From Actinophytocola glycyrrhizae (lineage in GTDB: Bacteria; Actinomycetota; Actinomycetes; Mycobacteriales; Pseudonocardiaceae): 64,000 nucleotides of DNA. A model generated the notes under the pieces. That model was not told where the DNA came from, ran no database searches, and saw only the letters and a list, made by a program, of their open reading frames with translations. Position numbers and translations under genes: made by a program. Every line of letters begins with the position of its first letter. The first letter of the stretch is position 1. Location: positions 62,001-126,000 of the forward strand of contig NZ_JBHSIS010000025.1 of NCBI RefSeq assembly GCF_042653545.1, written 5' to 3'. Below, in pieces: positions 33,718 through 44,084 of this stretch.

Positions 33718-34968
33718 TCACGGGGTGAGGCGCCACAGCGCATCCACCGGTAGAGCCCTGATCTTCTCGCCGAACGGCAAGGTCTGCTGCCCGGTGTAGA
33801 GCACGTAGCCGGCGACGAACCGATCACCGAGATGGCCTGCAAGATTCCGCAAGCCGGCCAGGTCCTCGGTGCGCACTGTGGCGCCCGCCTTGACCTCTAC
33901 TCCGATCACCCTGCCGTCGGGTGTTTCGATGACCGCCTCGACTTCCTGCTTGTCCTTGGTGCGGTAGTGATACAGCCGTCCACGCTCCTCGGACCAGGTG
34001 AGCTGGCGGGCGAGTTCCATGACGACGAAGTTCTCCATCATCGCCCCGGCCGCTCCGCCCGGTTCCCCCAGCCGTATGGGATCTTGCCCGATGAGATGGC
34101 TGGCAATGCCGGTATCCACGAACGCGAGTTTCGGGGTACCCACGGCCCGGCGCGTCTGTCCGGATGACCAGGCCGGAATGCTCTTGATGAGAAAGACCGA
34201 CGCCAGCAACTCCAAGTAGCGCACGAGTGTGGTTCGCGGTATTCCGGACTGAGCGGCGAGTGTGGTCGGTTCCAGCAGGCCGCCGGCGCGTCCGGCAAGC
34301 AGTGCGATCAGTTTGAGCAAGTCACCTCGGCGCTCGATGCTGGCCAGTTCCAGGACGTCGCGTTCGATCAGGGTCGACAGGTAGGAGTCGAAGAAGGCGG
34401 TTCGGCGGCGGGGAGCGCGACGGGTGGCTTCTGGGAAGCCGCCGACGACGAGACGCTCCAGGTAGTCACGGCGGCGCAGGTCCGATGAGTGGTCGAGCCG
34501 GGGTCCGTGCCTGAAAGCGGCGTCCACAAACCTGTCGGGAGCCCCGTGCAGCTCTCCCTGGGAGAACGGCCACAGCTCGATCACCTCCATCCGGCCGGGC
34601 AACGCGTCGGGGAGAGTTCGCATGGCCAGGATGCGTGAGGAGCCTGTCAGGAGGTAGCGGCCGGGTGTCGGGTCCAGATCGACGGACACCTTGATCGGTT
34701 GAAGTAGCTCCGGAACCAGCTGTATCTCATCGATGACCATCAGGCTGTCGTGCTCCACGAACCCGGTTGGGTCGTCCTTGGCGGCCCGCAACGTGGCCGG
34801 GTCGTCGAGAAGCCGGAGCACTGTCGGCTGGCGTTCGGTGGCGAGCCTGGTCAACGTGCTCTTGCCGGCCTGGCGAGCGCCGTTGACGAGAACGACACGC
34901 GTATCTCCGAGCGCTTCGTGAACCAGGGATTCGGCGCGGCGAGGGATCAGGCCGGGAGGCGCAGGCAT
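33718..34968 (-). CDS. AAA ATPase with DUF4143
   Basis: 416 residues from ATG 34968. AAA_14 domain: Walker A GARQAGKST, Walker B SLMVIDEIQ, sensor LLTGSSR. A winged-helix stretch and the DUF4143 C-domain follow (VFLIKSIPAWSSGQTRRAV, GTPKLAFVDTGIASHLIG, YHYRTKDKQEVEAVIE, VEVKAGATV), whose E-V-E-x-K-like acidic/Lys pattern recalls PD-(D/E)XK nucleases. The family is widespread, often mobile, and its function unproven. It sits between MBL relics and above the 23-bp tandem repeats, suggesting it arrived as an insert. Confidence 0.88.
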   Translation of the reverse strand: MPAPPGLIPRRAESLVHEALGDTRVVLVNGARQAGKSTLTRLATERQPTVLRLLDDPATLRAAKDDPTGFVEHDSLMVIDEIQLVPELLQPIKVSVDLDPTPGRYLLTGSSRILAMRTLPDALPGRMEVIELWPFSQGELHGAPDRFVDAAFRHGPRLDHSSDLRRRDYLERLVVGGFPEATRRAPRRRTAFFDSYLSTLIERDVLELASIERRGDLLKLIALLAGRAGGLLEPTTLAAQSGIPRTTLVRYLELLASVFLIKSIPAWSSGQTRRAVGTPKLAFVDTGIASHLIGQDPIRLGEPGGAAGAMMENFVVMELARQLTWSEERGRLYHYRTKDKQEVEAVIETPDGRVIGVEVKAGATVRTEDLAGLRNLAGHLGDRFVAGYVLYTGQQTLPFGEKIRALPVDALWRLTP

Positions 34969-34999
34969 GGTGACAGTGTGCCGCACGAGCAAGATCAAC

Positions 35000-35114
35000 G
35001 GTCATCTGGACGGTCGTTGCGTGGTCATCTAGCCGACCGGATCCTGGTCATCTAGACGGTATTTGTTCGGTCAGCTGGACGGGCGACACGTGGTGGCCTG
35101 GACGCTCCGCAAGG
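35000..35114. repeat. Five tandem 23-bp direct repeats
   Basis: Units start at 35000, 35023, 35046, 35069 and 35092, an exact 23-bp period. The conserved first 14 bases are about GGTCATCTGGACGG; copies 1-4 match closely and copy 5 is diverged (GGTGGCCTGGACGC). The other 9 bases vary. They lie 32 bp upstream of the minus-strand AAA gene. Arrays like this occur at ends of IS21-family elements and in iterons; no transposase is present. Confidence 0.8.
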
Positions 35115-35119
35115 GCAAC

Positions 35120-35316
35120 TCACCAGCCGCGCTTGCGCCACTCGTCGAGTTTCGGGCGCTCGGCGCCGAGGGTGGAGTCGTCGCCGTGGCCGGGGTAGAA
35201 CCAGGTGTCGTCCGGGAGTTGTCGAAGATCCGGGACTTCACGTCGTTGAGCAGGGACGTGAAGTTCTCCGGTGACGTCGTCCTGCCCACACCGCCCGGGA
35301 ACAGCGAGTCGCACTG
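35120..35316 (-). pseudogene. Relic of an MBL-fold gene (fragment 2, C-terminal third)
   Basis: About 195 bp closely resembling the 3' end of the intact gene at 36636: DSLFPGG, GRTTSPENFTSLLNDVKSRI, then after a missing G (near 35220) QLPDDTWFYPGHGDDSTLGA and ERPKLDEWRKRGW to the stop. The N-terminal two thirds, including the metal-binding motif, are absent, so it is a truncated duplication. Confidence 0.8.
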
Positions 35317-35339
35317 ACGGTGAACAACAGGGGTGATGG

Positions 35340-35804
35340 TCAGCGACCTTCATGAGGTACGACAGGCCGGGCGACTGGCACGACGGTGAGCAGGTCATGA
35401 AGCCCGTCGAAGTCACCGGGATTCGTTGTGAACAGAGAAAGGTCCTCAGCGATGGCCGTCGCCGCGATCATCAGGTCGCCGATGCGGCGTCGTGGCTTTC
35501 GTCCGACGGCGACCACCGAGGCAGTCACTCGGCCGTAGGTCCTGGCTGCCTCGACACCGAAGGGGATCGGGTCGAACTCGTGCTCGGCACGTTGGAGTAT
35601 GTCAAGGCGTCGGGCGCGTTCCGCGTGCTCGTCATAGGTGTTCTGCTCGCTGTTCGGTCGTACCTGGTGTGGACCTGCGGAGAGTTCGGCGAGCGTTATC
35701 GCGCTGATCGCCATTTCCTCCGGCAACTCGGCTGGATCGACCCAGCGGCGAAGGATCAGGATGGTCGTGTCGAGGAGGCCCTGGCGATGGGGGCTACTGC
35801 TCAT
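35340..35804 (-). CDS. vapC: PIN-domain ribonuclease toxin (VapC family)
   Basis: 154 residues from ATG 35804. The PIN acidic residues are visible: Asp in LLDTTILI, Glu in LAELSAG and Asp in RRIGDLMIAATA. VapC toxins cleave tRNA or rRNA with Mg2+. The start overlaps the end of the antitoxin gene by 11 bp, so the two are coupled. Confidence 0.9.
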   Translation of the reverse strand: MSSSPHRQGLLDTTILILRRWVDPAELPEEMAISAITLAELSAGPHQVRPNSEQNTYDEHAERARRLDILQRAEHEFDPIPFGVEAARTYGRVTASVVAVGRKPRRRIGDLMIAATAIAEDLSLFTTNPGDFDGLHDLLTVVPVARPVVPHEGR

Positions 35805-36060
35805 AGGGATCGACGGCCTCCGAATCTGCTGCGGCATCCTGGTCCGCGCGGAACGCAGTGATGTCCACGCTCACGGCGTTACGTGACATGGCGGTGAACT
35901 CATCTCGAGCTACGAAGCGTCGGCGCCGACGCAACGGAATCAGCTCTCCGATTTCATGCCCGTCACGAGTGACCGTGAAGGATTGACCACCCGCGACGGC
36001 GTCCATGATCTCTTTGGACCGGCTGCGAAGGTCCCGCTGGTTGATCTCAGGCTGAGCCAT
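35794..36060 (-). CDS. vapB: VapB/Phd-type antitoxin
   Basis: 88 residues from ATG 36060. The N-terminus (INQRDLRSRSKEIMDAVAGG, FTVTRDGHEIGELIPL) is the Phd/YefM-like DNA-binding fold that represses the operon. The C-terminal tail (DITAFRADQDAAADSEAVDP) should wrap the PIN toxin. Antitoxin-first order is standard. The upstream gap (36061-36241) holds its promoter, not resolved here. Confidence 0.9.
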   Translation of the reverse strand: MAQPEINQRDLRSRSKEIMDAVAGGQSFTVTRDGHEIGELIPLRRRRRFVARDEFTAMSRNAVSVDITAFRADQDAAADSEAVDPYEQ

Positions 36061-36241
36061 GTCGCCATGGTACGCGATGTGCCACCCGGTGGCACCTTGT
36101 GGCACGCTTGCTGGGCTGCGGCACGCCACATAGCCGAGCAGCGTCGGTGTCGGCGCGGTACCAGCGGTCTGTAACGCACGGCGATATCTGGCGACCTTGG
36201 TCGCGTACGGAGTGACTGCGCAACGCAGCCCGGAGGAATGT

Positions 36242-36598
36242 ATGAGCGAAGATCTGACGATCACCGTCTCCCCGGAAGAGTTGCCAGGACCTGGCGAGAC
36301 CGTGGAACTGGTGCGCGGAGACTTTACGATCCTGGTCGAGAACACCAAGGTCGTGGAGGAAATCGACGAGCCTGCCTACGGTGAGATCGTGTTCTATACG
36401 CCGGTCGAGACGGTGCATTCATCCACGAGACGGCACGCTGCCGAGGTGCGGCAGAAGAATGTGCGAACGAGGGTCGCGTCATCAACGCTGTGCTCGCGTG
36501 CTGGCACCCGTCGGGTGAAGTGGCGTTTGCGTGAGCCATTGTCGAACGTCACATGCGTTCAGTGCCGTGCACTCCTCGCCGATGAAGGTGAGGTCTAG
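36242..36598 (+). CDS. Hypothetical protein with C-terminal His/Cys zinc-ribbon-like pattern
   Basis: 118 residues from ATG 36242, preceded by GGAGG. The N-terminal half is acidic and beta-like (DLTITVSPEELPGPGETVEL). The C-terminal half has VHSSTRRHAA, TLCSRAGTRR and VTCVQCRALL, the H-C-CxxC spacing of small actinomycete zinc-ribbon proteins, perhaps a natural fusion. GC is lower than in neighbours, a hint of acquisition with the adjacent accessory genes. Function unknown. Confidence 0.6.
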   Translation: MSEDLTITVSPEELPGPGETVELVRGDFTILVENTKVVEEIDEPAYGEIVFYTPVETVHSSTRRHAAEVRQKNVRTRVASSTLCSRAGTRRVKWRLREPLSNVTCVQCRALLADEGEV

Positions 36599-36635
36599 TC
36601 ACCCTGGGCGCAGCTCACCGTAGGTCGAGGCTGCA

Positions 36636-37313
36636 CTACCAGCCGCGTTCGCACCACTCGTCGAGTTTGGGGCGCTCCTCGCCGAGCGTGGAGTCGTCGC
36701 CGTGCCCTGGGTAGAACCAGGTGTCGTCCGGAAGTTGGTCGAAGATCCGCGACTTCACGTCGTTGATCAACGACGTGAAGTTCTCCGGCGACGTCGTCCG
36801 CCCCACACCGCCGGGGAAGAGGGAGTCGCCCGTGAAGAGGTGGGGGTGGCCCGCCGGGTCGCGGTACAGGAGGGCGACGGAGCCGGGGGTGTGGCCACGG
36901 AGGTGGATGACCTCGAGCACGGCGTCGCCGACCGGCACGGTGTCGCCCTGGGTGACGTACTGGTCCGGCGGCACGGGGAGCACGTCGGCGTCGGCCTCGT
37001 GGGCGATGGTGTTCGCGCCGTAGGCGCCGGCGACGGCGCCCAGTGCGCCCCAGTGGTCCTCGTGCTGGTGGGTGGTCACGATGGTGCGGAGGGTGGGCCG
37101 GTCGTCGCCGTGGCCGATGAGGTCCGAAAGGCGTTCCGGGTCGTTCGCGGCGTCCACCAGCAGTGCTTCGTGCGTCCGCCTGCACACGAGGAGGTACGCG
37201 TTGTTGTCCATCGGGCCGACCGAGATCTTGGTGATCGTCAGGGCGTCCAGCGTGCGCCGGGCGGCGGGGCCGCCCGGCTCGACATGACCGGTGTACTCCT
37301 CGACAACGTCCAC
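36636..37313 (-). CDS. Metallo-beta-lactamase-fold hydrolase (glyoxalase II-like)
   Basis: 225 residues. Metal ligands are HQHEDH, then His in LRGHTPGS, Asp in TGDSLFPGG and His in YPGHGDD, the di-zinc set of glyoxalase II/persulfide dioxygenase-like MBL proteins. GTG or ATG choices near the N-terminus do not affect the domain. Two fragments of a close paralogue lie at 33644 and 35120. A perfect 30-bp palindrome (36752-36781) lies within the coding region. Confidence 0.9.
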   Translation of the reverse strand: MDVVEEYTGHVEPGGPAARRTLDALTITKISVGPMDNNAYLLVCRRTHEALLVDAANDPERLSDLIGHGDDRPTLRTIVTTHQHEDHWGALGAVAGAYGANTIAHEADADVLPVPPDQYVTQGDTVPVGDAVLEVIHLRGHTPGSVALLYRDPAGHPHLFTGDSLFPGGVGRTTSPENFTSLINDVKSRIFDQLPDDTWFYPGHGDDSTLGEERPKLDEWCERGW

Positions 37314-37360
37314 GCCACGGACCCTAGCGGCCCGGGCCGGAGGGCTGACAGCATGGCCTC

Positions 37361-37903
37361 GTGGAGGACCTCATCAAGAGTGGCTGGCGCTGGTTCAACG
37401 AGCCCGCGCGGTGGAGCGGGAACACGGTCACGACCGACCCCGGCACGGACTTCTGGCACACCACCCATTACGGCTACGTCCGGGACACCGGGCACATCCT
37501 GGGCATCGACAAGGCCGGGGACTTCGAGCTGACCGCCACCTTCACGGGTGACTACACCGAGCAGTACGACCAGGCGGGCGTCGCGATCCGGCTCGACGAG
37601 AAGAACTGGATCAAGAGCGGTGTCGAGCTGGTCGACGGGCAGCAGCAGGTCTCGGCGGTGGTCACGCGCGACGTGTCCGACTGGTCGGTCGTGGCGCTCG
37701 CCGAGCCGGCCGCGTCGGTCACCGTCAAGGCCGCGCGGACCGGGGACACGGTCACCATCTCCTACGGCCTGAACGGTGCGCCACCCGCGACGATGCTGCG
37801 GCTCGCCTACTTCCCGCCGGAACTGTCGGTGCTCGCCGGTGTGATGTGCGCGTCACCGACCGGGAAGGGGTTCACCACCCGATTCGAGAACATCGCGATC
37901 TAG
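37361..37903 (+). CDS. DUF1349 family protein
   Basis: 180 residues from GTG 37361. This is a concanavalin-like beta-sandwich: GNTVTTDPGTDFWHTTHYGY, YDQAGVAIRLDEKNWIKSGVE and VLAGVMCASPTGKGF are family blocks. Members are soluble and thought to bind or act on carbohydrates; function unproven. Convergent with the 38105 gene across repeat copy B. Confidence 0.85.
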   Translation: MEDLIKSGWRWFNEPARWSGNTVTTDPGTDFWHTTHYGYVRDTGHILGIDKAGDFELTATFTGDYTEQYDQAGVAIRLDEKNWIKSGVELVDGQQQVSAVVTRDVSDWSVVALAEPAASVTVKAARTGDTVTISYGLNGAPPATMLRLAYFPPELSVLAGVMCASPTGKGFTTRFENIAI

Positions 37904-37982
37904 CCGATTGATTCCGTGAGTCGGCGTTGCCTGGACGGGCAGGTCCCGGGGATGGTGGGGAGCCCTTCGACGGCGCAACGAG

Positions 37983-38037
37983 TGCCGTGAATGGGCCGTT
38001 CAGGGCGCTCAGCGCCGTGAACGCGCCTTTCAGGGCA
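37983..38037. repeat. Intergenic palindromic repeat, copy B
   Basis: A 55-bp palindrome starting TGCCGTGAATGG and ending CCTTTCAGGGCA, with inner GGCGCT/AGCGCC. It is nearly identical to copy C (52397), and the similarity extends some way to the left. It sits between convergent genes, so a bidirectional terminator role is likely. Confidence 0.8.
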
Positions 38038-38104
38038 TCAGCCCGCGCCGTCGACGCGCCCGCCCCAACCGCAGCGCCCACACGGACTCGGTCAGCCAGG
38101 GACT

Positions 38105-38899
38105 CTAGCCCCAGGCGGGCAGGACGGGGACGTCTCCGCGCAGGCCGGTGCCGTCGGAGCGGCCGGTCAGCCACGCGAGCGCGGTCGCGGCGTCCCCGGT
38201 CACGTCGTGGCGGGGTTCTTCGCCGCCGTTCACGAGGTCCCACACGCGCTCGCGGTCGCCGGGCAGCTCGACGGTGAGGCGTACACGCTTGCCGTCTGGC
38301 CGGTTGATGTGCCGGGTGACGGCCTCGGCGACGAGGTGTTCGAGGTGGTCGTTGGGAACCTGGTCGAACGAGAACCCGGCGTCCAGGTCCACCAGGTGCA
38401 CCCACACCTCGTGCAGGCGCATCGACGGGATGTTGGCCGCGGGGAACGAGGCGGGCAGCCTGGCCATGACCGGCGCGGACCACGCGTGCTCCGGCATGCC
38501 GGTGGCGGCGACCATCAGCCGGTCGCTCGCGGCGCGGAGGTCCTCGACCAGGATCTGGGCGAGCCGTCCCGCGCCCTCCTCGATGTCCGCGTCGCGGTCC
38601 GCGGTGCTGGCGTACATTGGATGCTCGACGCCGGTGCGTGCCCAGGTCAAGAGATTGACCAGCCCGTCGGCGTTGCGGGCGAGGTGGGACACGACGTGGG
38701 CCCTCGACCATCCGGGCAGCCCGCTCGGCTGGTGGACGGTGTTCTCGTCGAGTCCCGCGACAACGTGGTCGAGTCTCTCCGTCGCCTGTCGCACCAAGGG
38801 AAGCAGGCGTACCGCGCGTTCCGCTGCCGAGCGTTCGTCAGCGCGCCGCTGCGCGGGTACGTCGTTCTGCCCGACGGATGCTTCAGGTGAGATGCTCAT
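38105..38899 (-). CDS. Maleylpyruvate isomerase/DinB-family mycothiol-dependent enzyme
   Basis: 264 residues from ATG 38899. The MDMPI N-terminal four-helix bundle has the metal-binding His in VVSHLARNADGLVNLL and the later HEVWVHLVDLDAG (HxxxH-D) motif; a small SCP2-like C-domain follows. These enzymes use mycothiol, the actinobacterial thiol, for isomerisation or detoxification. Substrate unknown. Confidence 0.87.
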   Translation of the reverse strand: MSISPEASVGQNDVPAQRRADERSAAERAVRLLPLVRQATERLDHVVAGLDENTVHQPSGLPGWSRAHVVSHLARNADGLVNLLTWARTGVEHPMYASTADRDADIEEGAGRLAQILVEDLRAASDRLMVAATGMPEHAWSAPVMARLPASFPAANIPSMRLHEVWVHLVDLDAGFSFDQVPNDHLEHLVAEAVTRHINRPDGKRVRLTVELPGDRERVWDLVNGGEEPRHDVTGDAATALAWLTGRSDGTGLRGDVPVLPAWG

Positions 38900-38992
38900 A
38901 CCGCCCATTCCCGCGTGTTCGGTGGCAGACCTGGTTACTCCAGCGTAGGTGAGCGCGGCAGTTGACCGGTAGTCACCGAGCGAACCGGAAAA

Positions 38993-39015
38993 TTGTCGGT
39001 GCCCCGTTCTAGCAT
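38993..39015 (+). promoter_or_regulatory. PafBC/RecA-NDp-type DNA-damage promoter before uvrA
   Basis: TTGTCGGTG (38993-39001), an 8-bp spacer, then TAGCAT (39010-39015) fits the tTGTCRGtg-N8-TAnnnT motif of LexA-independent damage promoters in actinobacteria. The predicted mRNA start is about 65 bp before the uvrA GTG. No clear LexA box was seen in the same gap. Confidence 0.65.
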
Positions 39016-39086
39016 GACCCCGGCCATGGTCCTCGGTCCCTGAACCGGTCCGTGACCAGTGAGAACAGAACTTCGAAGGGACTTCA

Positions 39087-41939
<2,853 letters not shown>

Positions 41940-41948
41940 GGTCGTTCT

Positions 41949-42824
41949 TCAGATGGTGAACGTCACGTCCGTCAGTTTCTCCGACAGGCTCCACAGCCCT
42001 GCCGCGGTTTCCCTGTCGTGGGCGGCTCTGCTCGACCGGACCAGCTTCGGGTAGCCGTGCTGGGTGGTGATGCCGCCAGGGCCGGCGAAGGAGCCGTTCG
42101 GCAGGTCCATCGTCGCCGCGTACAGGGTGGGCAGGGCGCCCATCTTCGCGCTCTGGGCCACCAGGCGGTTGCCCAGAGCCATGACCATGTCCAGCAGGGT
42201 TTCCGTGTGGGACTGGAGGTTGGTCGACGCGTAGCCGGGGTGGGCCGCGTGTGCCTTCAGCGGTGACCCCGCTTCCGTCAGCCTGCGGGCCAGCTCGTGG
42301 GTGAACAGCAGGTTCGCGAGCTTCGACTGGTTGTACGCGAGCCACCGCTGGTAGCGGCGCCGTTCCCAGTTCAGGTCCGTCAGGTCGACCTTGCCCGCCC
42401 AGTGCATGGTGCTGGACACCGTGACGACCCGGTCGCGGAGCCGGTCCAGGAGCAGGCCCGTCAGTGCGAAGTGGCCGAGGTGGTTGGTGCCGATCTGCTT
42501 CTCGAAACCGTCGGCGGTGCGGCGGTGGGGGATCGCCATCACACCCGCGTTGTTCACCAGCACGTCGACCGGCTCGTCGACCGACTTCGCGAACTCGTGC
42601 ACCGAGGCCAGGTTCGCCAGGTCCAGTGCCCGCACCTCGACGGTGTCGGCCATGGTCGCCGCCGCCGCGTTGCCCTTGTCGACGTCGCGGCACGCCAGGA
42701 TCACCCTGGCGCCCGCCGACGCGAAGGCCGCGGCCGCCGCCTGGCCGATGCCGCTGTTCGCACCCGTGACGATCACCGTGCGGTCCTTCTGCGGTGGCAT
42801 GTCGGCCGGTGTCCACTTCGCCAT
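41949..42824 (-). CDS. Short-chain dehydrogenase/reductase
   Basis: 291 residues. Rossmann motif TGANSGIG, then NNAGVM, and the catalytic Ser and YNQSK. An extended C-terminus of the retinol-dehydrogenase/WWOX-like SDR type probably uses NADP(H). Convergent with uvrA; the stops are only 9 bp apart. Confidence 0.92.
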   Translation of the reverse strand: MAKWTPADMPPQKDRTVIVTGANSGIGQAAAAAFASAGARVILACRDVDKGNAAAATMADTVEVRALDLANLASVHEFAKSVDEPVDVLVNNAGVMAIPHRRTADGFEKQIGTNHLGHFALTGLLLDRLRDRVVTVSSTMHWAGKVDLTDLNWERRRYQRWLAYNQSKLANLLFTHELARRLTEAGSPLKAHAAHPGYASTNLQSHTETLLDMVMALGNRLVAQSAKMGALPTLYAATMDLPNGSFAGPGGITTQHGYPKLVRSSRAAHDRETAAGLWSLSEKLTDVTFTI

Positions 42825-42836
42825 GGCAGCACCCTA

Positions 42837-42997
42837 GGGCGTGTCCCGTGGATCTTGGTCGATGGGATTCGTGATCCATCTGGTCGCTGGCAAGGCGGAG
42901 GAAGGCCCTCGTACCGGGTTGTACTCGGGCTTTCCGGCAACGCGGCCAGCGGCCAGATGGGCGCGAATACCGCGATCAAGATCCGCGGGACACGCCC
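42837..42997. mobile_element. MITE-like 161-bp palindromic element
   Basis: Terminal inverted repeats of about 35 bp start GGGCGTGTCCCGTGGATCTTG on the left (mirror-image CGGGACACGCCC on the right). Inner segments (ATCTGG-CGCTGGC, GGAA-GCCC) also pair, so the whole element folds into one long hairpin. It is flanked by CTAG (or TA) on both sides, consistent with a target duplication. It has no coding capacity, so it would move by a transposase in trans. Confidence 0.75.
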
Positions 42998-43018
42998 TAG
43001 CCCCGGCTCACACGAACG

Positions 43019-43154
43019 GTGTCGCTCAACGACTACCGCTTCCGCGGCGTCTGGTCCGTGCGCGCCGCCGGGCGGGTCTTCGCCGCGCTCGTCGACGTCG
43101 CGGGCTACCCGGACTGGTGTGGCCAGCGCGCTCCGTGCCTACCTCGCCGGCTGA
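43019..43154 (+). pseudogene. SRPBCC/polyketide-cyclase-like gene with internal deletion
   Basis: GTG 43019 opens a good SRPBCC N-terminus (SLNDYRFRGVWSVRAAGRVF, then DVAGYPDW). After about 33 codons this jumps, out of frame, to a plausible C-terminal end VASALRAYLAG with stop at 43154. About 100 codons are missing. The MITE lies 20 bp upstream and may have taken part. Confidence 0.55.
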
Positions 43155-43957
43155 GCCGTCACCTGCCACACCGGCACGTTATCCCGCACGAACTCGCTGA
43201 AGTCCTTCGCCGGGCGGCCCAGTGCCTGCTCCACACCGTCGCCGACCCACGCGTTCCTGCCGTCCAGCAACTCGCTGAACAGGTAGCCCAGCAGACCGGT
43301 CACGTCCTCGGGCATCCCCGTGGCGGCCAGGTAGGTGCCCAGGTCTGTCGGCCGGTAGGTGAGCGGTCTGCCGGTGGCCTCGGCGATCTCAGCCACCGCT
43401 TCCGCGAACGTCAGCAGCCGTGGGCCGGTCATCTCGTACGTCCGGCCGCCGTGGCCCGGTTCGGTCAGCGCGGCGACAGCCACGTCCGCGATGTCCTCGA
43501 CGTCGAGGAACGGCTCCCGCACCTCCTCAGCGGGCAGCGCCACGTCGCCACCCAGCAGCGGGTCCAGCAGGTGGCCCTCCGAGAAGTTCTGGTTGAACCA
43601 CGCGCAGCGGACCACCGTCCACTCGATACCGCCCGCCCGCACCACGTCCTCGGCGGCCTGCGCCTCCGTCTCGCCACGACCGGACAGCAGCACCAGTCGC
43701 CGCACGCCCGCCTTCTCCGCCAGGTCGGTCAGTTCACGCACCGCGTCCACCGCGCCCGGCACCGCCAGGTCCGGGAAGTACGACACGTACACCGCGTCCA
43801 CCCCGGCCAGCGCCGGCGACCAGGTCCCGGGTTCTTCCCAGTCGAATCGCGGCGTGCCCGCCCTGGTGCCCCGCCGCACCGGCACGCCGCGTGCGGTCAG
43901 GCGGTCCGCGACCCGTCGCCCGGTCTTGCCGTTGGCGCCCAGCACGAGTGTGTTCAT
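43139..43957 (-). CDS. NmrA-like NAD(P)-binding oxidoreductase
   Basis: 272 residues from ATG 43957, preceded by GGAGGA. The atypical SDR glycine motif is LVLGANGKTGRRVA; LVLLSGRGETEAQ and AWFNQNFSEG are typical of the NmrA/HSCARG group, which binds NADP(H) as sensor or reductase. Divergent from the AraC-type regulator, its probable controller. Confidence 0.9.
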   Translation of the reverse strand: MNTLVLGANGKTGRRVADRLTARGVPVRRGTRAGTPRFDWEEPGTWSPALAGVDAVYVSYFPDLAVPGAVDAVRELTDLAEKAGVRRLVLLSGRGETEAQAAEDVVRAGGIEWTVVRCAWFNQNFSEGHLLDPLLGGDVALPAEEVREPFLDVEDIADVAVAALTEPGHGGRTYEMTGPRLLTFAEAVAEIAEATGRPLTYRPTDLGTYLAATGMPEDVTGLLGYLFSELLDGRNAWVGDGVEQALGRPAKDFSEFVRDNVPVWQVTAQPAR

Positions 43958-44084
43958 GTCATCCTCCGTTGCTCTTTGGCAGTACATCCAGCAGACCACC
44001 GCTTGGCTGGAGAATCCATGACTGCTTGGCGCGATTCCATGCTCGATCGTCCAGATGTCTTGGATGTCCAGTACAGTCCTGCCC

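Noticed and set aside
33718..35114. Intact IS21 element around the AAA gene
   Set aside because: The ATPase is AAA_14/DUF4143, not IstB; no IstA-type transposase is present and the repeat array occurs on one side only.
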